Notes: generated from the sequence alone by a model not told the origin. A stretch of 64,000 bases of DNA from Monodelphis domestica (GCF_027887165.1 NC_077234.1:193446947-193510946); one strand, 5' to 3'. Numbered from the stretch's first letter, positions 36,890 to 47,960 are shown. Made by a program: numbers and translations.

Positions 36890-37105
36890 AATTTTGTATT
36901 AAATCCTTATCTTCCATTGTAGAATTAATACTGTGTATTGGTTTCAAGGCAGAAGACAGGAAAGGGCTGAGCAATGCAAGGTTAATGACTTGGGTCAATG
37001 ACTTGGGTCACCCAGCTGGGAAGTGTCTGAGGCCACATCAAAACCCAAGACTTTCCTCCCTAGGCCTGGCTCTCTATCCACTGAACCACTTAGTTGCTCC
37101 TTCTC
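36890..37105 (-). mobile_element. tRNA-derived SINE, antisense
   Basis: Reverse SINE body, with a small tandem duplication 'aatgacttgggtc' twice in the middle and 'ctatccactgaaccacttag' at the end. Confidence 0.8.
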
Positions 37106-37639
37106 TCCCTTCTTTGAAGAGGTGGGAGACTAAACGTATGAAACACTATATATAGTCAAGATTCTAGAGAAGTTTGGTTAGTTTAACTAAACTATTTCCC
37201 TCCTATCTTTTTAATTGTTATAATGGATGGTTCCCTGGTGGGAAAATGAAGGTGCTCTAAAAACAAAATATAGCATTATTTTAAAAAATTAAGAATACAC
37301 TCTTCTAGTCTTACTGAATTTCTTTCAGTTGTATATCTTTGTTACTCAGAATTAAACTACTCCAGAAAACAATCTGGAATTTGCCTTCCCTCCCCTAAAT
37401 ATTTAGCCTTTGTAGGGATGGGGAAATGGGTTGACTAGGAAGAAGACCTGGTTACCAGACCTAGCCCTAGGAAAAGTTGCTGTAGGCAAAATTTTGTCTC
37501 AAGGACCTTTTTCATCTCCATTCTTTTCTGTTCCAGCCCAGGCATTCTTACTCCACTGTGCTCTGAGATCTTGATTATCATGAGGAAAGGTGCTTTTTAA
37601 AAGTTCTTTTTTATTAATATCTTTTGTTTTTCCATCATC

Positions 37640-37865
37640 TACATCAATATGTTGTTACTTGTGTTCAACTCTTCATGACCTTATGGACCACTCTACCCAT
37701 GGGGCTTTCTTGACAAAGATACTGGATTGGTTTGCCATTTCCTTCTGAGTGAGGCAAACAGATTGTGACTCACTCAGGATCACACAGCTAATAAGTATCT
37801 GAGTCCATATTTGAACTTAAGCCTTCCTGAGTCCAGGCCCAGAACTCTAACTAGTTGCCTACATT
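37640..37865 (-). mobile_element. SINE with RTE/BovB-like tail, antisense
   Basis: 'gtgttcaactcttcatgacc' and 'ggtttgccatttccttctga' are the reverse of the RTE-tail; 'cacacagctaataagtatct' belongs to the tRNA-core part. The flank 37866-38390 is unassigned. Confidence 0.75.
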
Positions 37866-38394
37866 TACCACCCAGAGAGCCATTTCCTGGAATTAAGAGG
37901 TAGAGGAGAAAAGGGGGAAATAAAAAAATTTACTTTAACCAACCAAAATATCTACAGAGCCAACACCCATAATAGCCACTCTGCAAAAGAGGGGGCTGCC
38001 TTTTATTAGCTCTTCTGGGCCAGAAGTGTATAATTCTCTTTCAGCAAAAAGCTAAGCTTGATCTTTATACTAAACAGTTTAACATTATACTGTATAGACA
38101 TCCCAATCAACAACTTCAACAAGCAAATTACATTAAAGGTAAGTAACTTTTAAAGCATTATTACTCTCTAAAGAGTATAACCTGAATTTTAAAAGACTAA
38201 CCAGAAAGGACAATGCTGAATAAACTCTAATGTAGTTTCAGTCTCTGGGAAGAAAAAAAATTGGGGATCAAGGGGTACCTTCCTAGAACTCATTTCAACA
38301 GCACCTAGAAAGTCCTCTTAGATAAAGGAACCATTTTCTGTTTACCAATGGAGATCCCCACCCTCCTTTTTGCCTAGGGTCAAGCTTTTAAAGG

Positions 38395-38632
38395 GGAGGG
38401 GGTGAAGGGTGGGAATAAAGGGAAGGGGAAGGTAAGAGGGAGAAGGAGTGAAGGGAGAAGAGGAGGAATTGGGAGGAGAGAGAAGAGAAAAAGAGGGGGA
38501 GAGGAAAGAGGGGGGGAAATGGGATATAGGAGGGAAAGGGGAGGAGGATGGGAGAGGAGAGGGGGAAGATACAGGAAAAGGGACGGGAGGGGGGAGGTGG
38601 TAGCGGGGAGGAGAAAGGGATATAGGTGGAGC
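38395..38632 (+). repeat. Polypurine (G/A) tract upstream of TGFBRAP1
   Basis: About 240 bases in which the plus strand is almost all G and A, with irregular GGGAGA/GGAGAG units. Such mirror-like polypurine tracts can form triplex DNA. The open frame across it (Gly/Arg/Glu only) is a composition artefact. Confidence 0.9.
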
Positions 38633-38662
38633 TAATATTAATATTACTATTTTCCCAGCTAC

Positions 38663-38669
38663 TATAAAA
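38663..38669 (+). promoter_or_regulatory. TATA-like box upstream of the TGFBRAP1 island
   Basis: TATAAAA in the context CTACTATAAAAGCACC, right after the polypurine tract, with G+C-rich sequence about 25-35 bases downstream. It could drive an alternative upstream start. No transcript evidence is available here. Confidence 0.35.
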
Positions 38670-38879
38670 GCACCTGCCCAGTTTCGCTTCGGGGCGCCTG
38701 GATGTCCCTAGCCAGGGTCTCTGATCCCAGAGAATATGTGGTTTGACACATCCCCAAATATCAGGAAGTGCTGCTAAGGGTCACCTCACACCCCATCCCA
38801 CGGGAAAGAAAGAAGAGTGACCGCATGTCCTTAAAGCTCAGACCCTCCCCCAGTCCCGGACTCCAGTCCTCTCCCTCCC

Positions 38880-39420
38880 TGACTCTTCTCCTAGGCCCGA
38901 ACTGGAGTGGGAGAGGGGAGTCGGGAGCGCCGTTCAGATGATCTGGTGCCGGGTTCCCCTCTCTGCTTCTGTCAATCACTGGCGGCGGCCGTCGTCCTTT
39001 CGTACACCGGGGCGGGCCCCCACGTGACGGGAAGCGGCGGTGGGGCCGGACGGAGCCCCTGGGGGAGCTGCGGAGCCAACCCGGAGCCGGGGCCGGGCGG
39101 GGCCGAGCCGGGCTGAGGGCGCGTGTGCTGGGCCCAGCAGTCCCGGGCCGCGGCAGCTGCCACAGCTAAAGCTGCGTGCAGGAGACTGGGACCACTGCTC
39201 CGTGTGGAGTGGACCGAGGAGGCCTAAGCTGGGCGAGCGGCGGTGAGGAGGGGGAGGTAGTGGCGGTAGCGGTGGCGGTGGCGGCGGCGGCGGCAGCCGC
39301 AGCTGCAGCAGCACCAGCAAAGGAGTAGAGGCCACGGGGGCTTGGAGCTGGCCAGGCTGTCACAGACAGCTGAGGCGGGGGCGGGCCAGCGTAGGGGAGG
39401 GCTGCGGGACCCCGGAGCTC
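38880..39420 (+). promoter_or_regulatory. TGFBRAP1: CpG-island promoter of TGFBRAP1
   Basis: A CpG-dense block with GC boxes, a CCACGTGAC E-box (39020-39028) and a GGC/GCA trinucleotide-rich stretch (39255-39320). It lies on the plus strand upstream of the TGFBRAP1 coding exons and head to head with C2orf49, the arrangement known in human. Sense of transcription is inferred from the gene's position. A TATA-like ATAAAAG lies about 250 bp further upstream. Confidence 0.75.
39040..39242 (+). other. TGFBRAP1: Probable untranslated exon 1 of TGFBRAP1
   Basis: Inferred 5'UTR exon: downstream of the E-box, G+C-rich, ending at a consensus-like donor GCG|GTGAGG with the intron starting at 39243. A second possible donor (GAG|GTAGTG) follows within about 15 bases. 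The first coding exon begins with an acceptor just before its ATG, so an untranslated upstream exon is required. The exact start and end are not proven. Confidence 0.5.
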
Positions 39421-39880
39421 CAGAGGATGAGACCGTGTGTGTGAGATTGTGTCTATATAGTTTAAGAGGATGGGACTCTTGTGTGATCTCGTGGTATGCG
39501 TTATCTGTGAGGCTTTGTGTGTATAGGGTTTAGGATGGGACGTGTGCGAGCGTGTGTGTGTGTGTAAGTGTGTGTGTGTAAGTGTAAGTAAGGTTGGGGT
39601 GTGTATGTGGCTTAGGAGGATGGGACTGTGTGGGTGTGTTTTAGATCAGGGGTGTGTGTCTGTCTGTCTTAAGTTAGGAGTTTGCACATGTGGAGGTTAG
39701 AAGGATGGAACTCTGACTCCCTTGTTTATATTTGTGTGTTATGTGGTTTTGAAGGACAAGACCTCCGACTTGGAAGTGGATGAGACGGGGAGGGAGGGTT
39801 AGGAGGTCAAGATCATGGAGTTCTGTGTATTTGGGAAACGGGGTAGGGGGGGAGAGATCCTTGAGACCCAGTGTTTGATT

Positions 39881-40122
39881 TTTTTTTAAAGTATTGATAG
39901 AAGAGATCAATACTTCTTGCCTTTATTCCTTCCTCAAATCCTCTGGTATTTATCTGTGTACATATTATTTCCTCCAGAATGACTGTTCCTTATACAGGTG
40001 GCAAGTTAACTCCTGGTCTGTATCCTTCAGTCCTTTAATTCCATGATCTTAGGTCCTTGCTTTTTTTTCTTTTTTTTCTATTTTTTAAATTATATTTTAT
40101 TTGATCATTTCCAAGCATTATT
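39881..40122 (-). mobile_element. Retroposed insertion: L1 3' end plus transduced 3' flank
   Basis: Flanked by CCCAGTGTTTGATT (39867-39880 and 40123-40136). Read on the minus strand it starts with the last bases of an L1 3'UTR ('gcttggaaatgatcaaataa'), an interrupted A-run (about 40090-40059), about 165 bases of non-L1 sequence, an AATAAA (39927-39922) and a terminal A-run (39889-39881). This is the structure of an L1 3' transduction. Confidence 0.8.
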
Positions 40123-41164
40123 CCCAGTGTTTGATTTGAGAGCTGAGGTTGACTATTATTCCTAAGGACTTTTTTTTTAATATAAGGAAGAGAATGGAGT
40201 AAGAGAATACCTGTATGTTCTCTTTTCCCCCATACCTAGGACTGTTTGGGGCAAGGTGCAAATATGCATGAATAATAAATTGTTCCTAGGGTTCTTGAAG
40301 TTTTAGAATATTGAAGGTTTATCGTTGCATTGCCTCAGTGGGCAAGAGAATCTCGTTGATGAAGTGATATTAAGTGCAATGTTGAATTCAAATGGATGGC
40401 TTTTTGGAACTAGTAGAAGAGCTCAAGGCCAGTGTTTCCAGTTGAGAGGTGCAGGTAGTGAATGAGTTTTCAATTATAATTGGCATCATCTTCTCTTGAG
40501 TATAGGGAGCTTGTGATAAATTTGGACAGAAGGCTTACTTTTTCAAAGCACACTGTAGCCATAAATGTTAGGTTTGCCTGTGTGGAATCTCCTTTAGCTT
40601 CAAGTGTTTTCACAGAGTTGACAGGGCCTTTGAATTATCACCTGCTCAGAAGGATTTATGTAGTCATTTATATAAAAGAAAGGAATTTAATTCTGTAAGT
40701 TGAAATTTAACTGAGTAAGGGGTTAATTACTATCAAAATTACAATACTTCATCATCCATTTGTTTTAGAGGAAGTTATTAGCATATTAACATTGTATTTG
40801 GAAGATTAAAGCATTGATAAATCGTATGTGAGTATAATAGTAATATAATATGAGATATTTTGTTTGTAGTTAGAATTGATGTCTGATAGAGCTGGCTCTT
40901 AGTCCAAACAAACCCTTAAGTTGGTGCCCACTACTCATTTGTAGTTTCTGAGCTTCACATAGTTCCTCTTTCATAGTTAGACCAAAGTAGGAAGACATAG
41001 TACAAAATATAGAAAACAATATTTGGACAGTTTTTGTCCCTTTCCTTCCTTTCCTCTTGCTTTTCTGCTTGCTGAGTCTACTTCCTTTCAGTCATCCCTC
41101 CAAAACACCCATAAAAGCCAGTCCTTTTTGGCTCAGCAGTTTTTTTGTTTGTTTTTATTTTTAA

Positions 41165-41340
41165 GCAGCTGCAGTGATGTGGAAAGAGCATTGGTCTAGG
41201 AAGTCATAGCCTTGAGTTTTAATCCTGATTCTTACACTAACTGCAGTGACTTTGGAAAAAATCTTTTGATTTTTAGGCCTCTTTATTATATCTAAAGTTA
41301 TGAGATAGAGCCGGAAAACCTAGATTTCCTTCTATTCCAA
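41165..41340 (+). mobile_element. MIR-like SINE remnant
   Basis: 'gtggaaagagcattggtcta' then 'gtgactttggaaaaaatctt' follow the sense MIR order. Confidence 0.55.
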
Positions 41341-42749
41341 AAAACTTCTTCATTTCGGCGTGTTCTGAGTGTTAACAATAAATGATCCTAAAGTTCTGAA
41401 TAAGTTTACTTATGGATTCTTTAGCCTAATTTCTGTGTAGGCAAATTCTGAGTCAGAATAGAAATTATAGCAGTATACTTAGTTTTTCATTAATTATTTT
41501 TTGTCATTTTCATTAATGTATTTATTTCTAAGATAATTTTCATTCAACTTTAAGAAAATATGATTATCAGAAATCATCTAATTCAATCTTTCCTTCAAGG
41601 CTTATCCTTTCTTAAGGATCCTTGATATACAGTGGCTCAGTTTCTGCTTAAACATCTCCAGTCACAAGGTACTATCTTATAAAGAGATTTGTTTTATTGT
41701 TGGATGGCTTTAATCACTGAAGTCTTGGAATAAAAACTTTTTTAAAATGCTTCAGATTCAAATCCTAATGTTCTATTAACCTTTTTATTGAAGAAAAATG
41801 AAGTCTAAATATATTTAAAAGGTTTTTAATAGATCCCCTCCTGTTTGTATTAAGAATTTGAAATTCTCTTAAAGAGAACTTTAGGTATTTTACTTAATGA
41901 GCTTAAGCCTTTTCATTTTGGTTAGAATACAGACCTCATTAGGAATACATTAAAGTAATTATTTTCTAGATCCAGGTATTTGAAGGATATTTAGTAATTT
42001 GGCCCATACTTACAACCCATTTCCTCAGTGGCAAGCCTGACCTGTTTTTCTTTATTAAAAAAAAATTGCAGAACTGCTAAGTACAGAATAACTTCTCATA
42101 TTGGCTAAGATTTTCTCATGTTAAATATTAATAGAAAAAATTACCTTATGTCTAAGAAAAAGCTGAACACTAATTTCAGAACATACAAGTAACATGAAAC
42201 TAAAATGATTCTTTAATAGCACAATCTAAAGTAGCTAATTTGTTAACTGTTAAAATGTAACTTGAAAAAAAAAGGAACATTATTTTGGAAATTCAACATT
42301 GAGGAAAGTACTGTTTATTAAATGTTTTTAAAATTTTCACTTTTATAAGCTGAACTTGCTTGGATTAGTATTAACAGTCCAGAATCTAAACTGGATTTAC
42401 CTGGCTTAAAAAAAAATTATATTTGGGAATGTTATACAGACTTGCAGTTATAGTTGTACACGTCAATAATACACCATTAGCAACAGCATCTTTAAATGAG
42501 GAAAGTAGATATACAAATCATGATTATTTCTTTATATCCTTACAGATTTTGGAACAGGTCTTCTTTCATTGTAGTCAACTTGGTTGTCTATTAGTGGAGT
42601 ATAGGGGAAACCATGAATGTAGAAATATGTAAGTAGATATAATGCCATTTTTCAAATGGGGAAAAGAGTAGATTCTGGTAAATGCAGACTGGTAAAATTT
42701 TGATGGCTATTCCAGAGATAATAGAATTTTTTTAGTACTTAAGGTTTTC

Positions 42750-42945
42750 AAAGGGGTTTATATATTATCTCATTAATCCTTACCACTTCCTCCCAGGTGG
42801 ATACTAGAATTATTCTCATTTTATAAATGAGACTGAGCCTGAGAGAAGTAAAGTGACTTATTTGGGGTAACACTGTGTCTGAGACAAGATTCAAACCCGG
42901 GGCTTCCTGTCTCCAGCATTTTATTATTGTGGCTCCTAGCTACCC
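42750..42945 (-). mobile_element. MIR-like SINE, antisense
   Basis: 'tctcattttataaatgagac', 'gagagaagtaaagtgactta' and 'gattcaaacccggggcttcc' give the reverse MIR core. Confidence 0.7.
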
Positions 42946-43286
42946 AGGAAATTTTAGAGTGGATTATTAAATAGAAATTTTATGAGTACTTAAAAAACAG
43001 AGGTGGACACTAGGAACCAGTATGGGTTCAGTAAGAATGTCATGCTAAAGTAAATTCATTTTCCATTTTTATAAGATTACTAAATTCAAAGACCTTGGGA
43101 ATGCTGAAGATCTGGTAAAAATTTTCTAAAACATTTGACAAACCTGTTATATCTTGAGAAATGTGAATTGACTTTCAATAATGTAGATTTGTAAATGGTT
43201 AAATAACCATAAAAAGTGTTAATTAGAGGAATTTCTAGTGTTATTCCATAAGACCCTATCCTGTTCATTTTTATGACCTAGATCAT

Positions 43287-43694
43287 TGATGGCAAACCTC
43301 TTAGAGACCATGTGCCCTTACACTACCCCACCCCACCCCCTGCATGTGCTGCCCCACCCCTTACCCCACATAGGGGAGGGAGCAGGGTTGCTAGGTGGAG
43401 TAGTGAAGAATGTCCTAGCCCTTTGTAGAAAGGGGGAAAGGGGTGGCCCCAGCTCTCAGCTCTGCCACTGCTGAGCCATCCACCTTACCCACTGTGCGCT
43501 CCCATTGGGCTGCTGGGTAGAGGGGCAGGGGAGATGGAAAAATGTCAAGCTCAGTTGAGTGGGGGGGGAGGAGAGCAGCTTCTCCCAAGTCTTTCTACCC
43601 TTCTAGTAATGAACTCTGGCTGATGACGCATGACATGTCCATAGAGAGCGCTCTGCGTGCCCTCTTTGGCACATGTGCCATAGGTTTGCCATCA
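43287..43694. mobile_element. hAT-type non-autonomous DNA transposon, 408 bp
   Basis: Perfect 13-bp terminal inverted repeats: TGATGGCAAACCT (43287-43299) and AGGTTTGCCATCA (43682-43694). The inner ends are also complementary in part ('catgtgcc' against 'ggcacatg'). Flanking 8-mers TAGATCAT and TAGATGGC agree at 5 of 8 positions, an aged 8-bp duplication. No transposase frame. It resembles marsupial Charlie-type elements. Confidence 0.8.
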
Positions 43695-43790
43695 TAGATG
43701 GCATGTAGATGGAATGTAGAATATTATTATTCTATTAGATGGATTGTAGATAATATTAGATGGAATGTAGAAATTGTAGAAAATCTGCTT
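43694..43790. repeat. TAGATGGAATGTAGA tandem-like repeats
   Basis: Four imperfect copies of TAGATGGAxTGTAGA separated by AT-rich spacers, right after the hAT element and within the CR1-like remnant. Confidence 0.7.
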
Positions 43791-43999
43791 ATCAAAATTG
43801 TGGATGGCATAAAGATCTAAGAAGGATAGCTAATACCAGGTTACTTTTATGTTCCCTCTACTGCCTCTACAAAATTTTTATAAATCTAGAATTTTATGGC
43901 AATAATATAATCCTTCCTGAGAAGAGTGTTGCCCAACACATGGATCACCCTGAGATACATGGCTGAGTTATGAGGTATATGAATCAATTGTTAAAAAGA

Positions 44000-46900
44000 A
44001 GTCAAAAACAAAAAACAAATCAAGAAGAAAGAAAAAAATAAAAATTAAATAGTATATAAAAATTTGGAGTAAGCAAGAATAAGCCCATAATAGGTCCTAG
44101 AATAAGGACTTACTAAAGTGATTTATGTCCCACAAACCTGTAGGACCATTGCAGCAGTGTGCACTTACCCAATCAGTAGCTAGGACTACAGAAAATTGCC
44201 ACACTGTGAAGGAGGGGGAAAAAAAGTACTAGATTTTTGAAGCAGAAGGGAATTATTCCCTGGTCTGATTTTACTTTTGCTCAGAGATAGGGGAGCCAAA
44301 ATGGCAGCCAAACCGAGGTACTTGGTAGAAATCTAGATCTGGCCCTAGAGAATCTGACTTTGTAAACAGCCGCTTCCTTGAATCCCAAAATAAGTTCAAG
44401 TCTACTGTCTTAGCGCAGAATCTCATCAATCCCACCGGAATTGATTGGTCTCCTTGATATTGTGCTCCTAGGCACTGTGCAGATTAACTTTGTGCTCCAT
44501 GGCACTGTACAGTGACTCTTTTCTGATCCTGTCTCCTGGAATCAGACACAAGCATTAATCAAGGTCTCATAATATCTAACAATCAATGGCAGGTTTGCAT
44601 AGTCTAAAACTTTTGGGTATGCATTGAAATTTGAGCTAATGGACATTTTAAACTTATATTAGTGCAAAATCAAAAAACCATTAATATTTGTTGCTTGTAC
44701 TACAAGTACAAAAAAAAAGAGAAAAAGAAAACTCAAATACTCTATTGCACATACAAGGAAAAACAATAATAAAATAAAATTAAAAGTATATATAGTTCAT
44801 ATTCCATTACATACTGTGTTATCCAAGGAGAGGTACAATACAAAGATTTCTCACCCAAAAATGAGATCCATTTCCTTTTTAACTTGGCCATGATCCACAG
44901 TTGTGAGTACAAACTATTTCTACCAAGTAACAGCTTTTTAAAACAGTAATATAGCAGCTTATGCACATTCAAAGTACCCAAATCCCCAAAATCATAAGAG
45001 CCCATTCATGAAAATAGCAAACAAACCTGCTATCATTAAGATTCACATGAGTCTCTATAGCCATTGAAGTTTATGGATACTTGTCACAAGTTCTCCAGAT
45101 CTAGTCAACCTCAGTTGAGATATTTCTAACAAAGTCTATTACTGCCATCATTCCAAAATGTGGCAGGAGAGCCCGGGGAGTGGGGGGGGGGGGGGAAGCT
45201 CTGTACTGCTGATGAAAATATTTTGGGTCTAAAATGTCATCAAGAATCTAGATCATTCCGGTGGAAGGGTTGAGTAAGCTGAAGAGTTACAAATATAAAA
45301 ACCATCCAGGAGCCACCAAGCTCCATGGGAACTACTCCCTCTTGGGAGTCATCTAGGAGTTACCATGCCCCTTGGGGAAAATCTTCCCACCTCCCAGATG
45401 AGATCATAACCCATCACAGGGTAACCAAGCCCCTTAGGAAACCTCCCTCCTCTGGTATGAGACTGTAACAGCTGTAAAAGTCATATATTTATATGTCCCA
45501 TCCATTACAATGTGGAGGCGAGGAACACAATAGTGAAAATCAAATCTGTTGTCTCATCTATTACATTTTTATAAATGTGGAGGTGGAGAATACAATAGTG
45601 CTATTGCACTTCACTTCAGCTACTGAATGGACCCTTACCTTTTGTTACAAACAACTCAAAGGTAGGCAAATGAATAGTCAGAGGTAGTGGTGCTACTAGA
45701 TAATTTGAAAATCACTTCTGAAGACCCCTTAAAATCAATTGAGATTTTTAGCTCATTAAATTCTCCAAAGGTTGTATACAGATTGTAACCAGTTTTATGG
45801 TGTCCATCCATCTTTATCTATGTGACAATTAACAGAGGCAAAAAGGAACAAAGTGCCATTTAGGCAATATGTGACCTCAATGGATCTGGTGACAAATCCA
45901 GCATCCATAAGGATCTATGGTTTTTCCAGGAAAAGGGTTTGTCCAAGTTGTTTATGGACTTTTATAATGGTATTTTAACAGAACATATAGCTAATGGCCA
46001 TAACACAGTAGCTGAAAATGACATAGTGTAACAGAATATGTTAGATTAGATTAATATGTGAATTTAAAAACAAAATTTAAAACGATCAGCAGATACAACA
46101 AGTATGACAGGATGTGAACAATGAATTCAAGAGTCCTTTTCTCCATTTCCGATAGCTGCATTACAGAGATTTCTTCACTATTTGGAGGGGAACAAATTGA
46201 AACAGTTAACATCAAAAAGGCAAATGGAGTCTGAAAAGGCTTAAAATTCACCTCCAGACTCATTGAGGTTTCTTCCCATCCCAAGTATCATTAGCCATCC
46301 AGATTCCTTTGGTCACACTTCTGGGGTTCCCCATACCTGCACTGAGTATAATGTGGACAAACCCCATATTGGATATGTTGCAGAGACTGAGCAGGCCAAA
46401 ATAGCAAGGGGTGTAGGGAGATGAATCTTCCCTCTGAATCTCGAGACTACTAAAGCTATCAACTGTAAGGTCTCCTATCAATACACCCAGGAACAGTAGT
46501 AAGAAAAGACATCCTAAAGCAGTAAGCTGCATGAGCTCAGTAAGGGTCTTTGGAAATGGGAGCTGTTTGGGGTAAGCAGGAAACTGGGCCATGTTTTCAA
46601 TCTCTACTTCCTTTTCATAGGTGGTGCTATCCTAGTATGCACTGGCTAGGAGTAAAAGCCTCATAAGGAATGTTTGGGAGAAGAGTTCTGCTCTCCGCCC
46701 CCACCCCCCACACCCTGGGGTAAAGCCCCCCGTGACACCTCAGTCCCTACCCCCACAACTCAGGAGCATGGAAGCCCCCCTGGGTTAGCCAGGCTGGGGT
46801 TGGGGTGGATAGCATGGATTGACTGCTCCACACTGTGTTCTCTTGCTGCGTTCTCTTGCTGAAAAGGTGGCAAGCACAGGCTTGAAACCCATGTGAGTGT

Positions 46901-47252
46901 AGGGGGGAGGGTAGCCCAACAGGATTTGGATCTCATCCTTCCAGCAGGAAAAAGAAGGTACTTCCAAACAGCTCTAAGACCTTTGGGCAAACAGCAGTGG
47001 TAGGGAGGCTGTGGTGGGAGTGAGGAGAGTAACAGCGCAACCTGCAATAGCTTGCGGGCAGCAGAAATGGTGGGAGGCTTATCCATTTAGGCCAGGAGTC
47101 CCAGGGTGGGGTAGCTGGTGAAAAATAGAAAAAAACCAGCACAGGGAAAAGCAGCTTATCAGCAGGAGCAAAATTTATATGCTCCCTATCCTTTACTCAA
47201 AGGCTTTCTTAAAAAAACTCAAGGATTCTATCCCTTTGTGGCTTGCCAAAAC
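44000..47252 (-). mobile_element. Probable provirus interior remnant, antisense
   Basis: Lies directly inside the LTR at 47253-47538, reading leftward. The segment just inside the LTR has an 'agtttggcaagcc'-like leader where a primer-binding site would be expected. A 110-codon frame at 46592-46260 has a strongly hydrophobic segment at about residues 22-41 and Asn-linked glycosylation motifs, which could fit a signal/membrane anchor of an envelope-like protein, but I recognise no diagnostic motif. The leftward half (44000-46000) is unassigned, contains tandem repeats (45306-45608) and a 14-base poly-G run (about 45182-45195), and I find no second LTR. Confidence 0.4.
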
Positions 47253-47538
47253 TGTAGGATTAAAATTAATATCCACTAACTACAATTATTATATTTTATA
47301 AGATTTATTAATAATCGCTTGAAGTATAAGAATTAAAAGAACAAAGTACAAAACTTAAAATTGACCACATGAGTAAACTTTCCTGCCAAGCTCTTCCCCT
47401 AGTCTCTACAGCCTCGTTCCAGGAAGAAGAGCGCAAGGGGTGGGGTCATATCAAAATATATCCTACATACATAAGCACATAATGTGAGAAGGAAAATGGA
47501 ATGCTGGGAGAGTCCTGGGGTTCAAAATTCTAATTACA
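47253..47538 (-). mobile_element. ERV1-like LTR, antisense, 286 bp
   Basis: On the minus strand it begins TGTAATTAGAATTTTGAACC and ends TTTTAATCCTACA, with an AATAAA about 50 bases before the end. Start and 3' part match the solo LTR at 9047-9361 closely ('tttgaaccccag', 'aaaatataataat'). L2 sequence abuts it on the right. Confidence 0.75.
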
Positions 47539-47960
47539 CAGCTTTATCTCTTTCTTATTACTCATATAGCCACTGTCTTAATTCAGATCTTATAACCTCT
47601 CTTCTGGACTATTGCAATGGCCTCCTTTTGAAATTCTTTCTCAGGTCCCTCTTTACTCATAATATTTCATATTTCACAGATCTACCAAAGTGATTTTCCT
47701 TATGCATAAATTTGTCTACTTCCCTCCTTAGTGAACAAACTTGGCTAATTTTCTATTGCCTCTAGGATCAAATGTAAAAGTACTGTTTGCATTTTAAAGC
47801 CTCTTACAACTTGGTCTCAACCTACCTTTCCAGCCTCCTGTTTCCATGCTTAACAGTCTAGCCAAATTGGCTTTCTTGATCTGCTTTATGTATAGCCTTT
47901 ATTTTCAATCTTCAATTCTTTGCTCTGGCTGTCCTTGTGCCTGGAAAAAAAAAAGTAAAA
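47539..47960 (+). mobile_element. L2 3' remnant
   Basis: 'cttctggactattgcaatgg', 'cttggctaattttctattgc' and 'tctggctgtccttgtgcctgg' follow the L2 3'UTR order. Its left part was displaced by the LTR. Confidence 0.65.

Larger units (their letters stand above)
42980..43990 (+). mobile_element. CR1/L3-like LINE reverse-transcriptase remnant, split by a hAT element
   Basis: 'aagaccctatcctgttcatt' on the left and 'cttatcaaaattgtggatgg' on the right fit the CR1-family segment around the FADD active site (…GP-L-F…, then LIKFADDTKL), now with stops and substitutions. The two parts are separated by the element at 43287-43694. Confidence 0.6.

Noticed and set aside
38402..38635. 77-codon Gly/Arg/Lys frame
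   Set aside because: Direct translation of the polypurine tract.
38907..39533. Frames of 63-119 codons in the TGFBRAP1 CpG island
   Set aside because: Alanine/proline/glycine runs from GCN repeats with stops in other mammalian-like registers; they lie in the expected promoter and 5'UTR.
46674..47142. Overlapping frames of 60-108 codons in the G/C-rich part of the provirus-like remnant
   Set aside because: They occur in several frames of both strands and no retroviral domain motif could be identified.
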